The position numbers and the translations under genes are program-made. Below are positions 8,754-14,837 of a stretch of DNA of 22,861 nucleotides, one piece after another (the stretch's first letter is position 1; each line of letters opens with the position of its first letter). The notes beneath the pieces are model-generated. The model did no database searches and had not been told where the DNA came from. It saw only the letters and a program-made list of their open reading frames with translations. Origin of the DNA: an uncultured bacterium (lineage in GTDB: Bacteria; Gemmatimonadota; Gemmatimonadetes; Longimicrobiales; RSA9); NCBI GenBank assembly GCA_937889645.1, contig CALBZE010000016.1, forward strand, positions 1-22,861. Reading direction: 5' to 3'.

Positions 8754-9595
8754 GCAACGACGCTTTCGAGATCCGGCCGGTCCGGACGATCGAGGAGGCG
8801 CAGCGCTGCGTCGCGCTACAGAAGGAGGTCTGGGGGCCGAGCTTCACCGAGATCGTCCCGCCGGCCATCCTGTGGGCGGCGCAGAAGCTCGGCGGCGTGA
8901 CCGCCGCCGCGTACGACGCCGAGGGCACCCTCGCCGGCTTCGTCTTCGGGATCACCGGCTTCGAGGACGGGCGCCTCGTCCACTGGTCCGACATGCTCGC
9001 CGTCCGGCCCGACCTGCGCGACCGCGGGCTCGGCGCCCGCCTCAAGCGATACCAGCGGGATGCGCTCCTCCCGCTCGGCGTGCAGACCGTCTACTGGACC
9101 TTCGACCCGCTCGAGTCGAAGAACGCGTACCTCAACTTCGGCCGCCTGGGCATCATCGCCCGCGAGTACCACCGGGACTTCTACGGCAGGACGGGCTCGC
9201 CGCTGCACCATGGGATCGGCACGGACCGGCTGATCGCGGTGTGGGAGATCGCGAGCGAACGCGTACGCCGGCGGCTGGAAGGCGAGCCGCCGCCCTCGGC
9301 CGACGACGTCGCCGACGCGCCCCTCGTCAACGACACCCGGGACGGCCCGGCCGGCATCGAGTCGCTCGAGCCGCGCCTCGATCTCGACGCCACGCGGGTC
9401 CGCATCGCCGTCCCCGCCAGCATCCAGGCGCTCAAGACCAGGGCGCCGGAACTCGCGGCCGACTGGCGCGAAAAGACGCGCGCGGCGTTCGAGGTTTATT
9501 TCGGTCGCGGCTATGTGGCGGTGGAGGTGGTGCGGGAAGGGGAGCGGAGCTGCTACCTGCTCGAGCGAGAGGTGCGGCCGGCCTTGACCCCGTAG
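8750..9595 (+). CDS. GNAT family N-acyltransferase (COG3375-like); proposed D-amino acid N-succinyltransferase
   Basis: 281 residues from GTG 8750, which overlaps the stop of the M20 gene (GTGA), so the two are translationally coupled; the frame is open much further upstream but that part is a shadow of the M20 gene. Residues 1-165 are a GNAT domain: IRPVRTIEEAQRCVALQKEVWG, then motif A WSDMLAVRPDLRDRGLGARLK (CoA pyrophosphate loop around R90-G95) and TVYWTFDPLESKNAYLNFGRLG. A further roughly 115 residues (EPRLDLDATRVRIAVPASIQ and a helical end) form a C-terminal extension seen in COG3375 proteins, which are often found beside NSAR/OSBS genes. In the Geobacillus pathway a GNAT enzyme succinylates D-amino acids; I infer that job here. 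The last 43 bases overlap the convergent cyclase gene. Confidence 0.85.
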   Translation: MSNDAFEIRPVRTIEEAQRCVALQKEVWGPSFTEIVPPAILWAAQKLGGVTAAAYDAEGTLAGFVFGITGFEDGRLVHWSDMLAVRPDLRDRGLGARLKRYQRDALLPLGVQTVYWTFDPLESKNAYLNFGRLGIIAREYHRDFYGRTGSPLHHGIGTDRLIAVWEIASERVRRRLEGEPPPSADDVADAPLVNDTRDGPAGIESLEPRLDLDATRVRIAVPASIQALKTRAPELAADWREKTRAAFEVYFGRGYVAVEVVREGERSCYLLEREVRPALTP

Positions 9596-11571
9596 AGCAC
9601 CCGGTCGGCTTCTGCGATCAGGTCCTCCGGCGAGCCCATCGAGGGGTCGTACGGCGCCATCCCCGCGCTCACGTTGACCTCGCCGGCGCCCATCTCCTCG
9701 ACGATCCTGCGGAAACGGGTCTTCACCCGGTCGACGAAGACCTGCGCGCCCGCCAGGTCGGAGTCGGTCAGCAGCGCCAGGAACTCGTCGCCGCCGTAGC
9801 GGACGGCCAGGTTCATGGCGCGGGTCTCGACGGCGAGGACCTGGCCGAACGCGCGCAGGATCTCGTCGCCCGCCAGGTGGCCGTGCTTGTCGTTGTACGA
9901 CTTGAACCCGTCCAGGTCGAAGATGACGAGCACGAGCTTGCGGCCGCGGCGCGCGGCCGCGAACTCGCGGGCCAGCTCGCGCTCGAGCTGCCGGCGGTTC
10001 GCGAGCCCCGTGAGCGGGTCGGTCATCGAGAGGGCGTGGACCTGCTCGAAGAGCCGGGCGTTCTCGATCGCCAGCGCGGCCTGGTCGGCCAGGGAGGCCA
10101 GGAGCTCGAGGTCCTTCGCCGTGAACGGGAGGTCGCGGTTGGCGGCGAAGAGCACCCCCAGCGGTTTCTCACCGAATTGTAGCGGCGCGGCGGCCGTCGG
10201 CTTGTCTTCCAGGAATCGAATGCTTTCGGGGCGGAAATAGGGGTCGGAGCGTGGGGCGAGGGTGGCGCGCGCGCGTCGCTGCCGCACGACCCATCCCGTG
10301 AAGCTGCTCTCGACCGGGAACCGCGTTCCGATCACCTCCTCCGGCAGACCGTACGCGGCGCGCAGCTCGAGGGTCGTCCCGTCCGGCGTCAGCAACTCGA
10401 TCCCGGCCGCTCGGGCGTCCAGCAGTCGACACGCCCATTGGCTGACCAGCTCGAGCGTGCGGTTCAGTTCGGTCGCTCCCGCGAGCGCACGGCTCAGCTC
10501 GACGAGCGCGCGGGTGTGCGCGAGCTGGACCCCCTCCTCGACTCGCCGTTCTGCGTCCACGGCCGCGAAACGGATCCGGATCGCGAGGAGGATCGCCAGG
10601 CCGGTCGAGACGATCGCGACCTGGCGCATCGGGCCGGGGTGAAGCGCGGCATCTACCGCGGCAGCGCCGAGGAACAGCGCGGCGCCCGGCGCGACCCCCT
10701 GGCGCAGCCGACGCCGGATTCGATCGGCCGCCACCTCGGCCATTGGATCCGAAGGAACGCGGTGGGCCGCGAGACCCGCCGTGGCGAGGAGCACCCAGCC
10801 GGTCAGCCAGAGGAGGTCGAACGCGTCGCCCGGCGAGACCGGCGTGGGATCCGCGCCCGTCGCCGTCAGCACCGTGACCGTCAGGAACGCCGCCGCCGTG
10901 CCCGCCAGCGCCGGGACCGTCCGCCCCGGGAAGACCGGATCGCCCCACAGCACGAGCAGCCCGGCGAACAGGACCGAGCTCACCGCACCGAACTGGGCGA
11001 GCACGTTCACGACCAGCACGTCGCCGTTCGTGGCCGGATTGGCCACCAGCGGCTCGAAGACAAAGCGCGAGACGAGCAGCAGCGCGGCCGTGACGATCAG
11101 CGCGCCGTCGATGAAGATGTTGTTCGTCGTTTCCCGACCGCGGGCGGGGCGCAGCGCCACGGCTGCACCGGCGCCGAAGAAGGGGTGGAAGAGGAGCAGA
11201 ACGTAGAAGATCGACGAAGCGAAGCTGATCGGTTCCTCGAGGACGAGTTGCCGGTACGCCCACATCGCGTGCGCCACGACGCCGGTACCCGCCGCCCCCG
11301 CGAACAGGTACCACGCCAGCCGCGAACCCACCCGGCCCCGCCGTGCCGCAAAAAGGCACGCCACCGCCGCCGCCGTCGCCGCCGCCAGCAGCACGCTGTG
11401 CCCGAACACCAGCCGGGCCCGCCCGGAAAACGGCATGAACAGGTACACCACCGCGACGCAAGCATACGCCGCCGCCAGTACGCGCGTGGCGAGCACCCTC
11501 GTCACGCCATTGCCCGCTCCCGCGACGGCGGGCATCTTGACCGGCGTAGAGGTCGGTGATCCTGTCTCCAT
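9553..11571 (-). CDS. membrane-bound GAF-GGDEF diguanylate cyclase
   Basis: 672 residues from ATG at 11571; ATG at residue 13 is an alternative start and no clear ribosome site decides. GGDEF proteins make cyclic di-GMP from two GTP. Order: a membrane sensor of about eight to nine hydrophobic helices (roughly 30-335), a short coiled linker (336-355), a GAF domain (about 355-505, SSFTGWVVR at 422-430) and a GGDEF domain (513-672) opening with LSMTDPLTGLANRR. The active site RYGGDEF (591-597) is canonical, as are FDLDGFKSYND and GHLAGD. The allosteric I-site position reads RAMN (584-587) instead of RxxD, so product inhibition may be weakened. It is convergent with, and overlaps by 43 bases, the GNAT gene, and is divergent from the racemase gene. 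It probably signals from the inner membrane in response to an unknown cue. Confidence 0.92.
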   Translation of the reverse strand: METGSPTSTPVKMPAVAGAGNGVTRVLATRVLAAAYACVAVVYLFMPFSGRARLVFGHSVLLAAATAAAVACLFAARRGRVGSRLAWYLFAGAAGTGVVAHAMWAYRQLVLEEPISFASSIFYVLLLFHPFFGAGAAVALRPARGRETTNNIFIDGALIVTAALLLVSRFVFEPLVANPATNGDVLVVNVLAQFGAVSSVLFAGLLVLWGDPVFPGRTVPALAGTAAAFLTVTVLTATGADPTPVSPGDAFDLLWLTGWVLLATAGLAAHRVPSDPMAEVAADRIRRRLRQGVAPGAALFLGAAAVDAALHPGPMRQVAIVSTGLAILLAIRIRFAAVDAERRVEEGVQLAHTRALVELSRALAGATELNRTLELVSQWACRLLDARAAGIELLTPDGTTLELRAAYGLPEEVIGTRFPVESSFTGWVVRQRRARATLAPRSDPYFRPESIRFLEDKPTAAAPLQFGEKPLGVLFAANRDLPFTAKDLELLASLADQAALAIENARLFEQVHALSMTDPLTGLANRRQLERELAREFAAARRGRKLVLVIFDLDGFKSYNDKHGHLAGDEILRAFGQVLAVETRAMNLAVRYGGDEFLALLTDSDLAGAQVFVDRVKTRFRRIVEEMGAGEVNVSAGMAPYDPSMGSPEDLIAEADRVLYGVKAGRTSRSSR

Positions 11572-11625
11572 GTCTGGCTTGAGCTATTGCCGGCGATCGA
11601 CGCGCGGCGGCTGGGCCGATCCGGC

Positions 11626-11654
11626 TTGGTGGTAGGCTTCCGCCGAGATATTAC
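11626..11654 (+). promoter_or_regulatory. candidate sigma70-type promoter for the racemase gene
   Basis: TTGGTG (11626-11631), 17-base spacer, TATTAC (11649-11654); transcription would start near 11661 and leave a leader of about 28 bases containing AAGGA (11675-11679), nine bases before the ATG. Three and four of six consensus bases match. This AT-richer patch stands out in its GC-rich surroundings. Confidence 0.42.
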
Positions 11655-11676
11655 CCTCGCAACTCTTTGCGATCAA
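11648..11676 (-). promoter_or_regulatory. candidate sigma70-type promoter for the membrane diguanylate cyclase
   Basis: Read on the minus strand: TTGATC (11676-11671), 17-base spacer, TAATAT (11653-11648), matching four of six consensus bases in each box. The leader to ATG 11571 would be about 70 bases. Its -10 box shares bases with the -10 box of the plus-strand candidate, so the two promoters would exclude each other. Confidence 0.42.
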
Positions 11677-11688
11677 GGATTCCGTTCC

Positions 11689-12813
11689 ATGCGCATTCGC
11701 CGTGTCACGGTCCAACAGATCCGCCTCCGACTCAAGGAGCCGTTCCGAATTTCCTCCGGTCTGACGCACGACCGCACCATCCTCATCATCAAGCTCGACG
11801 ACGAGGACGGCACGCGCGGTTATGGCGAATGCGTCGCGGGCGAGGCGCCGAACTTCTCGTACGAGACCGTCGACACCGCTCGCCTCGTCCTCCAGCGCTA
11901 TCTGATCCCCGCCATCCTCGGCCAGAGCTTCGACACGGCCAGGGACGTGGCCGCCGCGCTCGATCGCGCGGCCAAGGGCCACAACATGGCCAAGGCCGCG
12001 CTCGAGATGGCCGCCTGGGACCTCGAGGCCAAGCAACGCGGCGTATCCCTCTCCCGCCTCCTCGGCGGCACCCGCGACGCCGTCGCCTCTGGTGTCAGTA
12101 TCGGCATCCAACCCGACATCGATACGCTCCTCGACCGCATCGAGCACTACCTCGCCGAAGGCTACCAGCGCATCAAGATCAAGATCACACACGGGTGGGA
12201 CGAGCACGTGCTCGACCGCGTCCGCGCACGGTTCCCCGACATCATGCTCACCGTCGACGCGAACGCTGCCTACGACCCGGCCGAGATGCGGCACATCCTC
12301 GCCTTCGACCGGTTCGACCTCGCGATGATCGAACAGCCCTTCGGCGCCGACGAGCTCCTCGCGCACGCCGAGCTGCAGGCGGAGTTGCGGACGCCCATCT
12401 GCCTCGACGAATCGATTTCCAGCCCCGGCCGCTGCGCGGACGCGATCGCGCTGAACGCCGGGCGCATCGTCAACATCAAGCCCGGCCGCGTCGGCGGGCA
12501 CACCGCATCGATCCGCGTGCACGACCTCTGCGCCGAGGCCGGGATCCCCGTCTGGTGCGGCGGGATGCTCGAGTCCGGGATCGGCCGCGCACACAACGTG
12601 GCGCTCGCCTCGCTCCCCAACTTCCGGCTCCCCGGGGACACCTCTGCCAGCCGGCGCTATTGGGAGCGCGACGTCGTGCACCCCGAGTTCGAGCTCGGGC
12701 CCGACGGCACCCTCGCCGTCCCGACCGGCCCCGGCATGGGCGTCGAGGTCGACGAGGAATTCCTTGCCGCCATTCAGGACGACGCCGTGACCTTCGAGGC
12801 CGAAGGGGCGTGA
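11689..12813 (+). CDS. enolase-superfamily N-succinylamino acid racemase / o-succinylbenzoate synthase type enzyme
   Basis: 374 residues from ATG 11689, with AAGGA nine bases upstream. It is a muconate-lactonising-enzyme-subgroup protein: N-terminal capping domain with the mobile loops (residues 15-30 and 48-58) and a barrel with catalytic K163 and K165 in RIKIKI, metal ligands D190 (TVDANAAY), E215 (IEQPF), D240 (LDES) and the second catalytic lysine K264 in NIKPGRVGG. Numbering is within one residue of the Amycolatopsis NSAR/OSBS. R267 matches the second-shell arginine (R266 there) reported to favour N-succinylamino acid racemisation. No other menaquinone genes are in the window, while a GNAT acyltransferase and an M20 deacylase are nearby, so NSAR activity is preferred; dual OSBS activity in menaquinone synthesis remains possible. 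It is separated from those two partners by the minus-strand cyclase. Confidence 0.9.
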   Translation: MRIRRVTVQQIRLRLKEPFRISSGLTHDRTILIIKLDDEDGTRGYGECVAGEAPNFSYETVDTARLVLQRYLIPAILGQSFDTARDVAAALDRAAKGHNMAKAALEMAAWDLEAKQRGVSLSRLLGGTRDAVASGVSIGIQPDIDTLLDRIEHYLAEGYQRIKIKITHGWDEHVLDRVRARFPDIMLTVDANAAYDPAEMRHILAFDRFDLAMIEQPFGADELLAHAELQAELRTPICLDESISSPGRCADAIALNAGRIVNIKPGRVGGHTASIRVHDLCAEAGIPVWCGGMLESGIGRAHNVALASLPNFRLPGDTSASRRYWERDVVHPEFELGPDGTLAVPTGPGMGVEVDEEFLAAIQDDAVTFEAEGA

Positions 12814-12820
12814 GGCGCGA

Positions 12821-12860
12821 GGCGCGCGAACCGGGCGTGAGGCGCGCGAACCAGGCGCGA
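12821..12860. repeat. two-copy 20-bp tandem direct repeat
   Basis: Unit 1 GGCGCGCGAACCGGGCGTGA (12821-12840) and unit 2 GGCGCGCGAACCAGGCGCGA (12841-12860) match at 18 of 20 positions. A half copy, TGAGGCGCGA, precedes them and contains the stop codon of the racemase gene. Confidence 0.8.
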
Positions 12861-12886
12861 TGTGCACGGACGGCGCGTGCAATCCG

Positions 12887-12919
12887 CGCGCGGCGTGCGG
12901 AGTCCGCGGACGCCGCGTG
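12887..12919 (+). terminator. strong hairpin, possible terminator of the racemase transcript
   Basis: Arm CGGCGTGCGG (12891-12900), three-base loop AGT, then CCGC, a two-base bulge, and ACGCCG (12910-12915); four more pairs including one wobble extend it to 12887/12919. No T-run follows, so intrinsic termination is uncertain; it may instead protect the 3' end of the mRNA. Confidence 0.4.
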
Positions 12920-13134
12920 GTGCGCCCGCATAGGAGTTTGGGACGCGCCGAAGAGGACTGACGCGCGCTAACTCCTTGGCGCGCAATTCCTCTATTGCTC
13001 GCGTCGTAGCGCGACGATACCTTGTTTCCAAAGTGTCCCCGCGCAACTCGGCGCGTCGAATGACCTGCGACCAGCGGGGGCGACCGCGCCCGGCCCGCAC
13101 GCGCTTGGCGGCTCGGATTCCCGATTTCTTTTTG

Positions 13135-13140
13135 TACAAT
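13135..13140 (+). promoter_or_regulatory. -10-like box TACAAT overlapping the annotated start of the second cyclase
   Basis: TACAAT matches five of six bases of the sigma70 -10 consensus and follows a T-rich run (TTTCTTTTTG). No proper -35 box lies 16-18 bases upstream. If it is used, transcription would start near 13147, after the ATG at 13139, and the first usable start codon would be GTG 13163. Confidence 0.35.
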
Positions 13141-14590
13141 GCTCCCGAGCAATGCTGCTTCCGTGGAGAAGCGGTACGCGGCCCTACTCGACGTGGCCCG
13201 GCTCCTCGGCACGAGCTCGGGGCCGGCGCAGCTGTTCCCCGCCCTGCACGCTCCGATCCGGAGCGGCCTGAACTGCACGTCGTTCGTGGCCGGGCTCTAC
13301 GACGGAGCCGGCCCGATCCAGGCCATCTTCCGCGACGGCGATGCCGGCGCGTGCCTCGATTACGTCCCGAAATCGCTGGACGCGCTCCGGGCGGGATCGG
13401 TCGCATCCGGCGAGGCGATGGGCGCGTACTACATCGCGGCGCCGCTCCGTCGCGACGCGCGGTTCCTGGGCTGCCTCGTCGCCGAGCGGCCGATCGAGCC
13501 GTTCACCGCGGAGGACGAGGACTTCCTGAGCGCGGTCGCCAACCTGGTCGGCGCGGCGGTCGACGCGGCCTGGCTCTCGGTCATGGCCCGCCGTCGCGGC
13601 GACGAGATCGAGCGGCTCGACGCCGCCGCCCGGGATCTGGGCGCGTCGCTCGATCTCGAGGAGGTCGTCCAGCGCGTCGCGGACCACGCGCACCTCCTGG
13701 TCGAGAAGCCGATCGTCGTCTGGCTGGTCGAGAACGACTGGGTCCGCGCGGTCGCGCGGGCGGGCGGCGCGCTCGTCCGGCTGGGCGAGGAGCGGATGCT
13801 CACTCCGGCCGACGAGGCGCGGATCCGTGAGAGCGCGAAGGCGCTCCGCGAGGCGCTCGACATCGTGGACGACGACGCACGTTCCGCGGCGCTGGGGCTG
13901 CCCCTCGGCGATGCCGTGGGCCAATGGGACCCGTCGCTCGCGGGCCGGATCACGATGCCGCTCATGCTCGGGCAGCGGCTGGTCGGGTTCCTGGCCGTCG
14001 GCCCGTGGATCGAGGACGTGCCGAACCGCGAGAAGCTGCGGCTCCTGCTGCGCATGGCGCCGTACGCCGCGTCCGCGATCGAGAACGCGCGCATGCACGC
14101 CGAGCTGCGCGAGCTGTCGCTGACCGACCCCCTGGTGCAGCTGCCGAACCGGCGTCAGCTCGACCTCTTCCTGGAGCGCGAGTTTGCGGCCGCCACGCGC
14201 GGCCGGGCGCTCAGCTTCGTCCTGTTCGACCTCGACCACTTCAAGGAGTACAACGACACCTTCGGCCACCGCGAGGGCGACAACGCGCTCGTCCTCTTCG
14301 CGCAGGTCCTGCGCGAGGAGACCCGGTCGATGAACCTGGCCGCGCGGTACGGCGGCGAGGAGTTCGCGGCGATCCTGTCGGGCACAGGGAAGGCGGGCGG
14401 GAAGCTGCACGCCGAGCGGATCCGGCGCCGCGTGCTCCACGAGACCGCGGGCCGGCTCAGCGTGAGCGCGGGCGTGGCCGAGTACCAGCCGTGGATGCAG
14501 AGCCCGATCGAGCTCGTCGTCGCCGCGGACCGGGCGCTCTACCGTGCCAAGACGGAAGGGCGAAACCGGGTGTGCGTGGTGGACGATTGA
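13139..14590 (+). CDS. soluble diguanylate cyclase with tandem GAF-like regions
   Basis: 483 residues if started at ATG 13139; GTG 13163 (residue 9, VEKRYAALLDVARLL) is an equal alternative, and neither has a clear ribosome site. There are no membrane helices. Residues 10-145 form a GAF-like domain (AAPLRRDARFLGCLVAERP, PFTAEDEDFL), 150-165 a helical linker, 170-315 a second GAF-like domain (ITMPLMLGQRLVGFLAVGPW), and 325-483 the GGDEF domain, starting LSLTDPLVQLPNRR. RYGGEEF (403-409) and FDLDHFKEYND are intact, so it should make cyclic di-GMP in the cytosol. The I-site position is RSMN (396-399), the same change as in the membrane cyclase across the racemase gene; the GGDEF domains are clearly related paralogues. 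The GAF domains probably bind a small ligand or dimerise; the ligand is unknown. Confidence 0.9.
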   Translation: MLPSNAASVEKRYAALLDVARLLGTSSGPAQLFPALHAPIRSGLNCTSFVAGLYDGAGPIQAIFRDGDAGACLDYVPKSLDALRAGSVASGEAMGAYYIAAPLRRDARFLGCLVAERPIEPFTAEDEDFLSAVANLVGAAVDAAWLSVMARRRGDEIERLDAAARDLGASLDLEEVVQRVADHAHLLVEKPIVVWLVENDWVRAVARAGGALVRLGEERMLTPADEARIRESAKALREALDIVDDDARSAALGLPLGDAVGQWDPSLAGRITMPLMLGQRLVGFLAVGPWIEDVPNREKLRLLLRMAPYAASAIENARMHAELRELSLTDPLVQLPNRRQLDLFLEREFAAATRGRALSFVLFDLDHFKEYNDTFGHREGDNALVLFAQVLREETRSMNLAARYGGEEFAAILSGTGKAGGKLHAERIRRRVLHETAGRLSVSAGVAEYQPWMQSPIELVVAADRALYRAKTEGRNRVCVVDD

Positions 14591-14677
14591 CGACGGCGCC
14601 GTGACGGGGTTCGCGGCACCGGCGCGTGCGGCGGAGCGGTCCCGGCTCGCGGCGTAGTATCGGTCGGAGCGCGTAGC

Positions 14678-14701
14678 ACCGGGCCCGCACGGGGCGCCGG
14701 T
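14678..14701. terminator. hairpin between convergent cyclase and symporter operons
   Basis: ACCGGGCCC (14678-14686), loop GCACG, GGGC, one-base bulge, CCGGT (14697-14701): a nine-pair stem placed directly after the stop codon of the minus-strand micro-protein and 88 bases after the plus-strand cyclase. It could serve both transcripts. No T-run on either side. Confidence 0.38.
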
Positions 14702-14702
14702 C

Positions 14703-14837
14703 TCAGCGTTGGTCCCCCTCGTCCCGCCCGTTGCGCAGGAGCTCGCCCGCCGCGCCGAGGAACCACGCGAACACGGCGATCGACCCCGCCACGAGCACCA
14801 CGATCGCCGACCAGGTGAAGAGGTCCCAGCCGCTCAT
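14703..14837 (-). CDS. 44-residue single-helix membrane protein coupled to the symporter
   Basis: ATG at 14837 overlaps the symporter stop (ATGA), and GAGGAGGAG sits just upstream within the symporter's last codons, so initiation signals are excellent. The product is 44 residues: MSGWDLFTW, one transmembrane helix (about 10-30, SAIVVLVAGSIAVFAWFLGAAG) and a charged tail ELLRNGRDEGDQR. The positive/negative charge distribution suggests an external or periplasmic short N-terminus and cytosolic tail, but this is not certain. Small single- or two-helix proteins are known partners of several SSS transporters (for example YhdT with PanF and YjcH with ActP); this one is not a clear member of those families. 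I infer a symporter accessory subunit or stabiliser. Genes this short are usually missed by automatic calling. Confidence 0.8.
   Translation of the reverse strand: MSGWDLFTWSAIVVLVAGSIAVFAWFLGAAGELLRNGRDEGDQR

Larger units (their letters stand above)
12814..13138. other. 325-bp gene-free stretch with repeat and hairpins
   Basis: It lies between the racemase and the soluble cyclase. The first part holds a two-copy 20-bp repeat and a strong hairpin (both listed). Further on, GCGCGC arms at 12963-12968 and 12979-12984 enclose a ten-base loop. From 12985 the DNA becomes locally less GC-rich (ATTCCTCTATTGC; TTGTTTCCAAAG), but no box pair with correct spacing was found until TACAAT at 13135. I see no gene here on either strand. 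Confidence 0.6.

Noticed and set aside
11689..12813. Calling the enolase-superfamily gene menC of menaquinone synthesis
   Set aside because: The fold and residues allow it, but no other men gene is in view, and the GNAT and M20 neighbours together with R267 favour the N-succinylamino acid racemase role. Kept as an alternative only.
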